Positions 18,074-26,593 of a DNA stretch of 64,000 bases are shown one piece after another. How positions within the stretch are numbered: the first letter of the stretch is position 1; each line of letters begins with the position of its first letter. The position numbers and the translations under genes are program-made. Source of the DNA: Prevotella scopos JCM 17725. Lineage in GTDB: Bacteria > Bacteroidota > Bacteroidia > Bacteroidales > Bacteroidaceae. Below the pieces are notes generated by a model. It worked only from the letters and a program-made list of their open reading frames with translations, was not told the DNA's origin and ran no database searches. The stretch is taken from contig NZ_CP072389.1 in NCBI RefSeq assembly GCF_018127785.1, positions 930,001 through 994,000 on the forward strand, read 5' to 3'.

Positions 18074-19327
18074 ATGAAAAGTACATTTTCAATTCTATTC
18101 TATATAGACAGAAGCAAGACAAGCGAAAGGAATGAATGCATTATCCGCTGCCGTATCACCTGCAATGGTGCGTCTGCTTCATTCTCAACAGGATTGCACA
18201 CCTTTCCCGATGATTGGCAATCAAAGATAGGACGTATAAAGGTGGCAGCTAACAGAGCGAATGCCGTCAATCATCAACTGGACTCAATAGATAAACGACT
18301 TCACGCACTCTATGAACTCACGTTAAGAGAAGAGAACTATATCACGGCAGAATATCTTAAGGAGCAGTTCCTGCATCAAGGAAAATCTACCCCAACACTC
18401 ATAGAGCTTTACCAAGCTGTCTGCGAAAGTAAGGAGGAATTGCAGGGCAAGACTATAGGAAAGGCTACCGTCAGGGCTTTTAGGGACAGCAGGAAGAGCT
18501 TTGTTAAATTTCTGAAAACAAGGAGAAATGAGGACTGTCTTCCCAAAGAAGCCGACAAGGACCTAATAGAAAGCTACCGTCTGTTCATGCTTAGGGACTT
18601 AGGAAACAAGGAGAGCACCGTCTCCAACCGTCTGCGCCACCTGCATCAAGTTATTAGAAAGGCACAGCAGGAGCGGTATATCCATGCAGACCCTTTTGAA
18701 CTGATAGACATTGAAACGCCCACCTACGAGCGCAATGCCCTCACTTCTGACGATTTACACAAACTTCTCTCATATCGCCCACACCGCTCGGTGGACAACC
18801 ATTGCAGGCTCATCTTCCTCTTGGGCTGTTTTACGGGGCTAGCTTTTTCTGATTTGAAGAAACTTCGAATGGACGATGTTTACACTCTTGACGATGGGCA
18901 CAGGTACATATCGCTCTGTCGCACAAAAACTCAGAACAGAAGCATTGTTCCTTTATTACCCATTGCCGAAGAGATACTCACCATTGTCAGCGACGGACAA
19001 AAGGAGGGTTTGCTCTTTCGTGAGTTCCCCACGAATAGCCATTTCAACCGCAAGATAAGGGATATCATCATCAAGGCAGGACTCCCACCTCATACCGAAG
19101 CCACCTCGCACACGGCACGACATACCTTTGCGACAACTATCTGCTTGGAGAACGGCTTGCCGATAGAAACCGTCAGTAAGATGCTCGGACACCGCTTTAT
19201 TTCAACCACCGAACTCTATGCAAAGGTTAGCAAAAGCAAGATTGCACGTGAAATGCAGCCACTCATAGGTAGCAACACCACAAGGGAACTTCGAAAGGCC
19301 CTGCGTGTCTGTCCGCCAAGAATATGA
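18074..19327 (+). CDS. Tyrosine recombinase 2 (IntDOT-like integrase)
   Basis: 417-residue recombinase paralogous in layout to the previous gene. The N-terminus is the arm-type domain (STFSILFYIDRSKTSERNE), residues about 115-220 the core-binding domain, and the C-terminus the catalytic domain with SHTARHTFATT and MLGHRFISTTELYAK (His, Arg, His, Tyr). Box I reads FTGLAFSDLKKL, again lacking Arg. Residues around QGKTIGKATVRAFRDS reappear at about 33700-33905 as a fragment fused to an RHS-associated gene. The tandem recombinases are typical of Bacteroides/Prevotella integrative elements. Confidence 0.92.
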   Translation: MKSTFSILFYIDRSKTSERNECIIRCRITCNGASASFSTGLHTFPDDWQSKIGRIKVAANRANAVNHQLDSIDKRLHALYELTLREENYITAEYLKEQFLHQGKSTPTLIELYQAVCESKEELQGKTIGKATVRAFRDSRKSFVKFLKTRRNEDCLPKEADKDLIESYRLFMLRDLGNKESTVSNRLRHLHQVIRKAQQERYIHADPFELIDIETPTYERNALTSDDLHKLLSYRPHRSVDNHCRLIFLLGCFTGLAFSDLKKLRMDDVYTLDDGHRYISLCRTKTQNRSIVPLLPIAEEILTIVSDGQKEGLLFREFPTNSHFNRKIRDIIIKAGLPPHTEATSHTARHTFATTICLENGLPIETVSKMLGHRFISTTELYAKVSKSKIAREMQPLIGSNTTRELRKALRVCPPRI

Positions 19328-19390
19328 TAAAATGATTTTCTTAGACCGTTAAACAACCATCATTAAGTATCAACACTGAATAAGGACAAA

Positions 19391-19876
19391 ATGAAAAAGA
19401 ACAACAAACAGGAACTTTCCTACTTTCGGTTGAAATTAAGAAGTTACATGAGTGAGCATCACCCCGAAAGATTGCACGACACGGAGTTTATCACCACACG
19501 GGCAGACATGGTTCTCACTGCCTACTGCGATGCTGTGGCACAAGGTTTTTCGCACCTCGAAGCGGAGAGCATAGCAAGTGAGGTATTGTATCAAGGTTTG
19601 CACTTTTCCAAGTACGACACGCTTGTTTCTGTCTTGGAGAACGAGTTTGAGAGGGAACTGCCTGCTCCGCTCCCCGATATGCTTGCACCCATATTGTTGT
19701 CGAACAAGGCTGTTCAAGCCACATTCGACAAATTCGGTTTGACGGACATATTGGCTTCTGACGAGCAATACGACCGTCTTTACACCGAACTCACAGGCAC
19801 GATAGTGCTGCTCACCAAGAGCAATAATCTGCCAACGGTCAGACTGACGGAGGAAGCAAGCCCGAAGGCGTTGTAA
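19391..19876 (+). CDS. DUF1896 family protein
   Basis: 161-residue soluble protein matching the DUF1896 family, found almost only beside integrases in Bacteroidota conjugative transposons. Conserved stretches include ELSYFRLKLRSYMSEHHP, FITTRADMVLTAYCDAVAQG and SHLEAESIASEVLYQGLHFSKY. The function is unknown. It follows recombinase 2 by 63 nt and is closed by a strong terminator, so the three genes probably form one operon. Confidence 0.88.
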   Translation: MKKNNKQELSYFRLKLRSYMSEHHPERLHDTEFITTRADMVLTAYCDAVAQGFSHLEAESIASEVLYQGLHFSKYDTLVSVLENEFERELPAPLPDMLAPILLSNKAVQATFDKFGLTDILASDEQYDRLYTELTGTIVLLTKSNNLPTVRLTEEASPKAL

Positions 19877-19959
19877 GCAAAGGCGCACGCAAAGCCCCTG
19901 AAGCCGTTTCTTATCGTGCAAAGGTACAACGGCAGCCTATCTGCCCTGACAAGGTCGAG

Positions 19960-20004
19960 TCCTGCGGATGGAGAGAAGAATCTCCAGCGCAGGATTTTTC
20001 TTTT
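19960..20004 (+). terminator. Strong intrinsic terminator of the recombinase operon
   Basis: TCCTGCG and TGGAGA pair with TCTCCA and CGCAGGA across a GAAGAA loop, followed by TTTTTCTTTT. It ends transcription from the integrase/DUF1896 genes. The rest of 19877-20538 holds no gene but contains the repeat cluster at 20174-20266. Confidence 0.85.
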
Positions 20005-20173
20005 CAAGTTGGTATTGCCATTTTCAATATTCGTGCGGTCGTATTCATCTCTCCCAACCTTGCAGGGCAGGGCTGCCATAAGAGAGTATAGGCACGACAA
20101 GAATACGGCATACTCAGGCTCTTTGGACGCAAGGCGTAACAACCAACAACAGATAGGACTGACGATAATACGG

Positions 20174-20266
20174 ACTATCTGTTGTTTGTACAATTTATTG
20201 TCATGACTATCTGTTGTCATGACTATCTGTTGTCAAAATAATCTATCGATAAAACTATCTATCGAC
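20174..20266. repeat. Iteron-like repeats ACTATCTGTTGTC
   Basis: ACTATCTGTTGT occurs at 20174, 20206 and 20222 (the last two in tandem, 16-bp period), followed by related ACTATCTATCGAC and several ATCGAT words. Such clusters near integrase/excisionase genes are often recombinase, excisionase or regulator binding sites. No attachment core could be identified. Confidence 0.6.
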
Positions 20267-20538
20267 ACTTCGATATCTTGATTTGTCGAACTATCGAATT
20301 ATCGATAAAACAACAAAATAATAAAAGGAAAGAGCCGGCACTTCATCTCATTACCGCAATAATACAGACGGATTTCCTTTGTTCTTTTCTCTTGTTTTCT
20401 CTCTATTCCCCTGCTTATCCTCATTTCTTGCAGCGGTGCTTCCGAGGGTTTACTTTTACACCTGAGAAGTACGGCAATGGACTGCATAACAGTTTGTTTG
20501 CCGAGCAACAACAAAGTAATCATAACAAAATTAAGGCA

Positions 20539-20808
20539 ATGAAACTCATTATCATCGACCGCAAAGCGTGGGAGCGACACTGCTCCGAATTTGCAGACTT
20601 TATCCACAGTATCGAACAACTCATCGGCAATCCGCCCGAAACGAACGAATGGCTTGACAACGAAGCCGTATGCCGCAGGCTCGGCATCAGCAAACGCACC
20701 CTGCAATCCTATCGCGACACGGGTAAAATACCCTTCTCCATCATTGGACATAAATGCTATTATAAGGAGAGCGACATCGCAGAGTTACTGAATGCAAACA
20801 ATGAATGA
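20539..20808 (+). CDS. Helix-turn-helix DNA-binding protein (excisionase-like)
   Basis: 89-residue protein with a MerR/Xis-type winged-helix HTH (residues about 38-85). It reads TNEWLDNEAVCRRLGISKRT (helix-turn-helix), then LQSYRDTGKIPFSIIGHKCYYKESDIAELL. Proteins of this kind serve as excision factors or regulators in CTnDOT-like elements. The ATG at 20539 is chosen because it starts the compact domain; the upstream in-frame extension to 20278 is low-complexity and lies in the repeat region. It is 20 nt before a paralogue. Confidence 0.82.
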   Translation: MKLIIIDRKAWERHCSEFADFIHSIEQLIGNPPETNEWLDNEAVCRRLGISKRTLQSYRDTGKIPFSIIGHKCYYKESDIAELLNANNE

Positions 20809-20828
20809 AATCAAACACAGAATGAACT

Positions 20829-21140
20829 ATGGAAGAGAAAGAAATCATTACACAGCAAGACCCTCAAATGCAGATGTTTGCACAGTTGATGGAGGGTACT
20901 TTGAAGAAACTGGAGCGTTATTGCTCCACAGCCCGTCCGATGTTGGGTGGAGAGGTTTACCTCACTGGCGAGGAGGTATGCAGCCAATTACGGCTCAGCA
21001 CACGCACGCTCCAAGAGTACAGAAATGCAGGAATACTTCCTTTCTACAAAATCGGAGGGAAGATACTATACAAGCAGAGCGACATGCAGACAATGCTTGA
21101 AAGGCATTATAATCCCATACCGCAAACAGGTAAGTTATGA
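20829..21140 (+). CDS. Helix-turn-helix DNA-binding protein (excisionase-like), paralogue
   Basis: 103-residue protein with the same HTH architecture as the preceding gene: GGEVYLTGEEVCSQLRLSTR, then TLQEYRNAGILPFYKIGGKILYKQSDMQTML. The N-terminal 40 residues are helical and acidic. The pair recalls xis2c/xis2d of CTnDOT, which control excision. A repeat-rich stretch and a candidate oriT follow. Confidence 0.82.
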   Translation: MEEKEIITQQDPQMQMFAQLMEGTLKKLERYCSTARPMLGGEVYLTGEEVCSQLRLSTRTLQEYRNAGILPFYKIGGKILYKQSDMQTMLERHYNPIPQTGKL

Positions 21141-21330
21141 GTTAAGTTAAGAAATCAGTCGCGACTTAAGTCAAATAGTCAGTTGTGACTTTGGTCAAGA
21201 AATTAGTTTCGACCTAAGTCAAAATTAACTTTAGTCAAAAATATGTCAGCTCATAAAGTCAGTAAGTCAAGAAGTTAGTCTAAACTTATCTCTTGACTTA
21301 CTTCTTGAACTTTGAACTCTCGTCTATCAA
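21141..21330. repeat. Degenerate AGTC(N)GACTTAAGTCA repeats
   Basis: A 190-bp gene-free stretch with at least six variants of GACTTAAGTCAA / AGTCAAGAA in both orientations. It separates the HTH genes from the mobilization region and may bind regulators or relaxosome proteins. Confidence 0.55.
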
Positions 21331-21387
21331 AAGCACCCCAGAAAGGTTACTTTATGGAACATAACAAACTATCTCTTTCTCTATACT

Positions 21388-21452
21388 GGCAAGGTGTGTC
21401 TTTGTACCACAAATTATCATTTGTACCACAAAGACCCTTGCCCCGAAAGGGG
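21388..21452. other. Candidate origin of transfer (oriT)
   Basis: A nested inverted repeat (GGCAAG...CTTGCC outside, GTCTTTGT...ACAAAGAC inside, ACAAA-TTATCA-TTTGT at the centre) spans 21388-21442, immediately followed by CCCCGAAAGGGG. It lies 34 bp upstream of a MobC-like gene, the usual place of oriT in mobilizable elements. Inferred from position and structure only; no nic site was recognised. Confidence 0.5.
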
Positions 21453-21485
21453 ATTAAATCACTCCAAAGTCGTGATTAGAAAGCA

Positions 21486-21905
21486 ATGAAAAAGCAGAAA
21501 TCCAAGAAGCTCGATGGCAGACGTGCCACCTGCCCAAGATGGGACAGATGGCACATCAGAATACCTAATTCCGAAGACCAGCAGAAACTTATCAATCTCT
21601 ACCGCAAGTCGGGAGCAAAAACAAAGAGCGACTTTGTCCGAGCAAGGCTTTTGGGTGAAACCTTTAAGGTCATCACCCAAGACCCTGCAAAAGAGCCTTA
21701 CTTGGAGAAACTCTCCGAAATCGTCGCCATGATGAATAAGATAGGCGTGCTGTACAACGAAGCCGTGAAAGCCCTCAATACTTATCATTCTGTTGCCACT
21801 GCTCAACGATTGCTCAGTAAACTTGAAACTTATTCCCAACTTCTTATCAGACTGCAACTGCAAGCAGTGCAACTGACAAAATCTCTTGAGAGTAAACAAG
21901 AATGA
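21486..21905 (+). CDS. MobC-like plasmid mobilization relaxosome protein
   Basis: 139-residue basic protein. The N-terminal KKLDGRRATCPRWDRWHIRI leads to a ribbon-helix-helix-like segment (SEDQQKLINLYRKSGAKTKSDFVRARLL) and then the MobC helix with MMNKIGVLYNEAVKALN. Such proteins assist the relaxase at oriT. The relaxase gene that should follow is missing: the coding strand runs straight into an IS1-type remnant. The mobilizable element is therefore truncated. Confidence 0.8.
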   Translation: MKKQKSKKLDGRRATCPRWDRWHIRIPNSEDQQKLINLYRKSGAKTKSDFVRARLLGETFKVITQDPAKEPYLEKLSEIVAMMNKIGVLYNEAVKALNTYHSVATAQRLLSKLETYSQLLIRLQLQAVQLTKSLESKQE

Positions 21906-21909
21906 ATGC

Positions 21910-22307
21910 TGATAAATCATAATGCCCAACGTTAGTATCGTGCTGTGATTGCCCAATCCCTCTTTGGTCAGTTGGGTGATTTTGGAATCGGTGTCAGGAA
22001 GATAGGCATTGTAGATGTACTCGGTAATAAAACGCTTGTGGCAATGTTTGCATTGGTAGCGGTGTCTGTCATTGCAATTCTTCCCACTTTTGACGATAGA
22101 CTCAGATTGACAATAGCGACATACAAACTTAACTCCCAATCTGGAGCATAAAGTTTCAAAACTATCCTGTTGCTTCATTTGCTTATGCTATAATTGCGAA
22201 AATAATGCGAAGGCAAAGCGCTAATTCCTGCCTTCGCATTTTTAATTTATCAGATAGTCCTGATAATCAAGACCCTATTTTCACAACTCCCAATCTGAAG
22301 CATTACC
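21910..22307 (-). pseudogene. IS1-family remnant (left end and insA 5' part)
   Basis: On the minus strand the sequence starts with GGTAATGCTTCAGATTGGGA, an IS1-like end, at 22307. An ATG at 22178 opens InsA: CSRLGVKFVCRYCQSESIVK, a CxxC zinc-finger N-terminus, then YQCKHCHKRFITEY, and an HTH-like GLGNHSTILTLGI before the match is lost. insB and the right end are absent. The element cut into the mobilizable element (relaxase missing) on one side and touches the immunity gene on the other. Confidence 0.75.
22204..22244. terminator. Bidirectional intrinsic terminator
   Basis: AATGCGAAGGCA pairs with TGCCTTCGCATT (22229-22240) and is flanked by T-rich sequence on the plus strand. It separates the mobilization genes (+) from the immunity/RHS genes (-) and lies in the leader of the IS1 remnant. 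Confidence 0.7.
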
Positions 22308-23286
22308 AATCACTATCATTAAGAAAAGAAAAACTGAACCAGTTATATTGAAAAGTACCATTAATAATTGGGACGGTAATACTAATTGCTTTATCTTGAT
22401 AGATAATTATTTTAGGAATTTCTTGCCAATTATGTTTTTCTAATCGATACGCTTTTCCGCATACGTAATATATGGGAATATTTTCGTCGTTAACTCTTGA
22501 AGTAAACAACCAAGTCAGAGGACAATCATATAAGGATTGTTCAAGACTCCTGTCTATTTCTTGTATTTCGTTTCGGGATGGTATCAACTCATATCCTCTA
22601 GTTTTATCATCTGAAATAAATTTGTAATAGATAATTGAGTGAGTACTGGTGGTAAAAACATCACAATGATTCGTGATTAAGTTAATCTTTAATCTTTCAC
22701 AGTCGATGAGATATAATTTGTCCTGGACAAGAATAACAAAACAAGATTCAATGGCATACGATATAGGAATCGCCCCCTCTATCTCCATACCATTTAGCTT
22801 AATTTTCTTTTCAAAAAGAATATTCATTTTCTTTCCCATAATTGTTAATAGCATCTCTTCTGCTTCGTAATCTATTCGACTCACCATTAAATAATCCCTA
22901 TTCCGACTTTGAGCTAGGTTCACAATGGGTAAATTCTGCTTTGAATGCCAATAAATATATTTTGCATTTTGAGGAACATGCCAAAGTATAATATTCCTAC
23001 CTTTTGCATATATCAGTGCAGAGTCCGAGATCTTTAAGCAATTCGAGGTCATGGTTGAATCGATACAATAACTGTGGTTGCGGTAATTCCTTATATCCAG
23101 TCTTTGCAGTTTCCTTTCAATCGCTTCCGTATCATCGCTATTTTGACAATAAACCAAATATTTACCTATTGTACAAACAAAATCTCCGTGAATGCACAAA
23201 GTATCCTTATTCTGTGAATAAATAGGTAATCCTATATAGCAATACAATATAATTATGCTTAAAAAACATGCCCTATATTTTTTCAT
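22303..23286 (-). CDS. Secreted candidate immunity protein for RHS toxin 1
   Basis: 327-residue protein with a cleavable signal peptide (MKKYRACFLSIIILYCYIGLPIYSQ), so it is exported to the periplasm. The rest is beta-rich with repeated short strands (CIHGDFVCTIGKYLVYCQN, GKKMNILFEKKIKLNG, DKLYLIDCERLKI), possibly a beta-propeller; no known family was recognised. Its ATG overlaps the stop codon of the RHS gene (ATGA), the usual arrangement of toxin and immunity. The last codons and the stop (TGG TAA) fall inside the IS1-type end (GGTAATGC), so the native C-terminus may have been cut short by that insertion. Confidence 0.65.
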   Translation of the reverse strand: MKKYRACFLSIIILYCYIGLPIYSQNKDTLCIHGDFVCTIGKYLVYCQNSDDTEAIERKLQRLDIRNYRNHSYCIDSTMTSNCLKISDSALIYAKGRNIILWHVPQNAKYIYWHSKQNLPIVNLAQSRNRDYLMVSRIDYEAEEMLLTIMGKKMNILFEKKIKLNGMEIEGAIPISYAIESCFVILVQDKLYLIDCERLKINLITNHCDVFTTSTHSIIYYKFISDDKTRGYELIPSRNEIQEIDRSLEQSLYDCPLTWLFTSRVNDENIPIYYVCGKAYRLEKHNWQEIPKIIIYQDKAISITVPIINGTFQYNWFSFSFLNDSDW

Positions 23287-25547
23287 CGCTTTTGAGTTGC
23301 AATATGAATATGATTATTATGCCCAGAGATCCTCTTAGTTTTCCCCTCTTTTTCTTGTATATTAGGTCCAAAATTCTCTCTTAAGATAGGATTCTTTCTA
23401 ATTGCACGTTGAAAAGCATCAACTTTTTCATGTGATTTAGGATTTTTAACTGAGATTCCATTTACCATGTCAATGTCTATAGCTCTTCCTCCATTTGATG
23501 CATAATGATTGCTTGAAGGGGAATGTTTCCCAGTTGTAGTTGTAGAAACATCAATAGAAGTAATTCCTGCGCCAGAAATATTAGCATCGTTTATCCCTTT
23601 AATTAATAAACTAACAGCATCTTTTAACAATGCATAATCACCATAACCCCCAGTTGGACTCTTATACTTAAAAGTTACACTAACTTTAGTTCCATCATCT
23701 GTTATAAAACTCTTAGGTATATATTGCCCACCTTCTACATTAAACCTACCACTTGCATCGGATACTTTTATAATCTTATCCTGCTGATAATCGTATCTCA
23801 TTCCAGATTGATATATACTATATGTTTCACCTATATTTCTATACTCCTGACCATCGTATGTTATAGAGTTAGCATTCCCTTCCTGCCAGAAAATAGCAGC
23901 AGTTTCATCATTTCTATACCAATCTGTACCAGTTGGATCAATATACTTGACAGGATTATTATTTGTGTAGCAATATCCTGTTAAATTCGGATATTTCTCC
24001 GTTAGCGGATCAACCCCCAGCCACATAGAATTTTGGGGATCCATATATCTTGCACCATAGTAGTACATACCTGTTTCCTCGTCAAACTCTTTAGCGTTGA
24101 AGAGGTACGGCGTGTTCCACGTATTGTTGCGCTCTTCGATGAACACTTCGCCGAACGGTACATACTCGATATGCTGTGATACTTCGCCGTCCAAGTTGGT
24201 GATGTAACTACTGCTACCCAAATGGTCGGGATGGTAGTAGAACTGCATCTTCTCGTAGTCGTCGTTGGGTTTGAAGTTACCGCTTGCAGCTCTTGTGCGT
24301 GCCATTGCCCTTGCTTGTGCTGCCTCGGGCGTGCCGTCGTTGCAGCAGAACCCCTGACCATTCACGTAGTCGTCATTGTCCTGCCCATTATATGGCAAGT
24401 CAAACGCCTTGTAGTTGTCTTTAATGGATTGTAACTGCTGATTGTACTTATCTTTGTAATTAATGGTGAGACCATCAACCTCATGTCCTGCATACGGTAT
24501 TCGTCTTGGGTCTGCACCGTAACTTGCCAAGTCGCCAAGCTTGCTGACAATTCTCTGACTACCGATGTAGATATGCTTGGTGTACTTACCACCTTGCCCT
24601 GCCACCAAGTATGGGCTGACATAAAGGCTGAAGCGTGCCGTACCGGTGTTGCCACCCGAGAACTCAGAGTTCACATAGATAGCTTCGTTTTCGCCTGAGG
24701 TCTTCACCGTGCGCTCACCATCGGCATCATACCAATAGTTGCTCACAAACCCGTTTTCATCCACTGCCAACAAGCGGTTCTCCTCGTCCCAACGATACTT
24801 CTGCTCACTTGCCTTTTCATCTTCCTTGCCGTCTTTCTTTACACGAGAGGTATTGATATAAACAAGGTTCCCGTTGAGGTCGTAAGTGTACTTGTGTCCG
24901 TTGTTGATATTGGTACTCTCCGTAGGAGTTTCTTCCGTTCGGTAGTTAATATCATGAACATTGTCAAGCTGGAACTCCTTACCATCTGCCTTTTGATAAG
25001 TATAGGTGAGGTCATAGCCTGCATTGAGCGTGCCGTCAAACTGCACACCTGTCTGCGAGAGATGTTGCTTCTTACTCGTGATGCGGTGCATGTTGTCGTA
25101 ACCCATAGACAACGTATAAGAAGCGGCTTTATTGTCCGTTCCCTTATAAGTACCTGTTGCGCTTGCCAAACGATACAATGGGTCATAAGTATAACTATGG
25201 CTCATCTGTCCGCCTGCCTTGCCACTCTGTGGGAGTGGAGCATTGTTCTTAATACCGAGCACGTTGCTCACTGCGTCGTAGCTGTAGGTATTTTCCATAA
25301 TAGTACCTGCCTTAGCATTGACCACGAGGTTCTGCAAACGTCTGCGTGCAGGGCCGTAACTGTAGAACGTTTCCGCTCCGTTGCAGTATTTCAAGTAAGT
25401 GCGCTGCTCGATGATACCTGTTCCTCCACATATATCAAGGAATTTTACGAAATTTTCATATAAGTTATGCATACGAATTATTGAACTTAGTGTATTGGTT
25501 TTTACTAAGTTACAAATAATTTCTTGTATGTTCAACTTTTCTTGCAT
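23283..25547 (-). CDS. RHS/YD-repeat polymorphic toxin with a metallopeptidase-like tip (5' truncated)
   Basis: 754 residues. Residues 1-42 are unrelated to RHS and appear fused on. YD repeats follow (for example YSYDAVSNVLGIKN, YTYDPLYRLASATG, YTYDLNGNLVYINT). The RHS-associated core with FYYHPDHLGSSSYITN (about 432) and GMYYYGARYMDPQNSMWLGV (about 492) marks the junction to the variable tip. The tip ends with SSNHYASNGGRAIDIDM (about 680) and GHNNHIHIAT (about 743). A His, Asp, HxH pattern like this recalls LAS-type (M15-like) zinc peptidases, with a longer His-Asp spacing. No signal peptide or delivery domain remains. An M15-like peptidoglycan target fits the secreted immunity protein; this is inference. 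Confidence 0.8.
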   Translation of the reverse strand: MQEKLNIQEIICNLVKTNTLSSIIRMHNLYENFVKFLDICGGTGIIEQRTYLKYCNGAETFYSYGPARRRLQNLVVNAKAGTIMENTYSYDAVSNVLGIKNNAPLPQSGKAGGQMSHSYTYDPLYRLASATGTYKGTDNKAASYTLSMGYDNMHRITSKKQHLSQTGVQFDGTLNAGYDLTYTYQKADGKEFQLDNVHDINYRTEETPTESTNINNGHKYTYDLNGNLVYINTSRVKKDGKEDEKASEQKYRWDEENRLLAVDENGFVSNYWYDADGERTVKTSGENEAIYVNSEFSGGNTGTARFSLYVSPYLVAGQGGKYTKHIYIGSQRIVSKLGDLASYGADPRRIPYAGHEVDGLTINYKDKYNQQLQSIKDNYKAFDLPYNGQDNDDYVNGQGFCCNDGTPEAAQARAMARTRAASGNFKPNDDYEKMQFYYHPDHLGSSSYITNLDGEVSQHIEYVPFGEVFIEERNNTWNTPYLFNAKEFDEETGMYYYGARYMDPQNSMWLGVDPLTEKYPNLTGYCYTNNNPVKYIDPTGTDWYRNDETAAIFWQEGNANSITYDGQEYRNIGETYSIYQSGMRYDYQQDKIIKVSDASGRFNVEGGQYIPKSFITDDGTKVSVTFKYKSPTGGYGDYALLKDAVSLLIKGINDANISGAGITSIDVSTTTTGKHSPSSNHYASNGGRAIDIDMVNGISVKNPKSHEKVDAFQRAIRKNPILRENFGPNIQEKEGKTKRISGHNNHIHIATQKR

Positions 25548-25552
25548 ATTAA

Positions 25553-25715
25553 TTTATCCTTTAATTTAATTCCGCCAACGAGTTAAACTAAATACATCCA
25601 TAGTATATCCATAGCGTATGAATTTTATACAAAGAATTATCATCGTAGCAATAACTACCCGAGAGGATTTATCACATAGTATAATTTTCTATTTTTGATG
25701 GAAAAAGCATAATTA
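25553..25715. repeat. 163-bp direct repeat, copy 1
   Basis: Near-identical to 28249-28411, with only a few substitutions. It starts 6 bp upstream of the RHS toxin 1 start codon. No gene lies in it. The second copy begins exactly at the right end of the IS4 element, which suggests recombination around that insertion. Confidence 0.85.
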
Positions 25716-25719
25716 GCAA

Positions 25720-25935
25720 TTAGCAACACGATACTTGTAATAGGAATACTACTAGCACACATATAATTGTCCATCCAAAGAATATTTGGAATGGTGATTC
25801 ATTGAATATCCTAATAAGACTCTCTCTGTTACCTAAGGTAGCATTAAAAAGAAAATGAAGGAAAAGCATTTCAACAAATAGAAGAATCATCAAAATAATC
25901 CCCCTAATGTTAGTATTTGATTGAATTATCTTCAT
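25720..25935 (-). CDS. Small two-helix membrane protein
   Basis: 71 residues with two hydrophobic segments (GIILMILLFVEMLFLHFLF and FFGWTIICVLVVFLLQV). No known family was recognised. It sits between a DUF7674-like immunity gene and RHS toxin 1 on the same strand. Small membrane proteins can be immunity factors against pore-forming or membrane-active tips, but its toxin is not present, so this is a guess. It could also be a spurious frame. Confidence 0.4.
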   Translation of the reverse strand: MKIIQSNTNIRGIILMILLFVEMLFLHFLFNATLGNRESLIRIFNESPFQIFFGWTIICVLVVFLLQVSCC

Positions 25936-26017
25936 TTTGCAATTTTATTCCCCCTTTGTGATAATTTCTGATGAACCGCAATGTGGACATTAAAGCTTCC
26001 TTATTTTTATCCAAATT

Positions 26018-26377
26018 TTAATGGTCCTCATAAGATTCCTTTCGATATTTTCTGAAAAGTATCAATGCTTTACCATATAAACCTCGTTCTATATTGTCTG
26101 CTAGTATACTATCTTCATATAATTTTGAAAACATTTCAATAATAATCGCATCTTCTGTTTCATACTCACCTTTTTGTAATGCCTTGTTTATAAAATCAAT
26201 TGTCTGTTCTATAATATCTTTTTTATCAGAGTGTTTTAAAATGAAACATCCTAATTCACCTAAAAGAGGATATGCACCATCTTCCTTATCGAACACGGAG
26301 AAAAAAGACGGAAATGACTTATGAACTTCTTCATAAATCTGATTATAAAAATAATCTTTAATGACCTGAAAGTGCAT
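26018..26377 (-). CDS. DUF7674-like candidate immunity protein
   Basis: 119-residue acidic, helical, cytoplasmic protein. The segments SFPSFFSVFDKEDGAYPLLGELG and INKALQKGEYETEDAIIIEMFSKLYED resemble a family found after polymorphic toxin tips (DUF7674, named from memory). Its ATG (26377) overlaps the end of the toxin tip remnant, as expected for a cognate pair. The absence of a signal peptide fits a toxin acting in the cytoplasm, unlike most other pairs in this window. Confidence 0.6.
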   Translation of the reverse strand: MHFQVIKDYFYNQIYEEVHKSFPSFFSVFDKEDGAYPLLGELGCFILKHSDKKDIIEQTIDFINKALQKGEYETEDAIIIEMFSKLYEDSILADNIERGLYGKALILFRKYRKESYEDH

Positions 26378-26593
26378 TTTGAACATCTGTTAATAACCTT
26401 TTTACTATTTTTATATCACCTTCTGATAAATCTGACCTACTTCTCCAAAGTCTCTGCAGAACGGTTCGGTAGTTTAACAACTTTATAGAATGGAACTTTC
26501 CTCCTACTAACTGACCTGTCTTTTGTTCAAATCGAAATGCATCCATAGAACTTCCGCTTCCTATTTTCGCACCTAGTCGATATAAATCACTAA
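26358..26593 (-). pseudogene. C-terminal tip of a polymorphic toxin, cut by IS4
   Basis: The minus frame reads LVSDLYRLGAKIGSGSSMDA, then FRFEQKTGQLVGGKFHS and ends in KRLLTDVQNALSGH. This pattern (GAxIGsGS-xDA-xRxE-xTG-xxVGGkxH) is a recurrent C-terminus of polymorphic toxins, probably of a nuclease type. The frame stays open to the IS4 end at 26594, so the RHS body was separated from this tip by the insertion or by later loss. It overlaps its immunity gene by 20 bp. Confidence 0.65.

Noticed and set aside
21141..21330. CRISPR array.
   Set aside because: The repeats are short, degenerate and occur in both orientations without regular spacers; no cas genes are present in the window.
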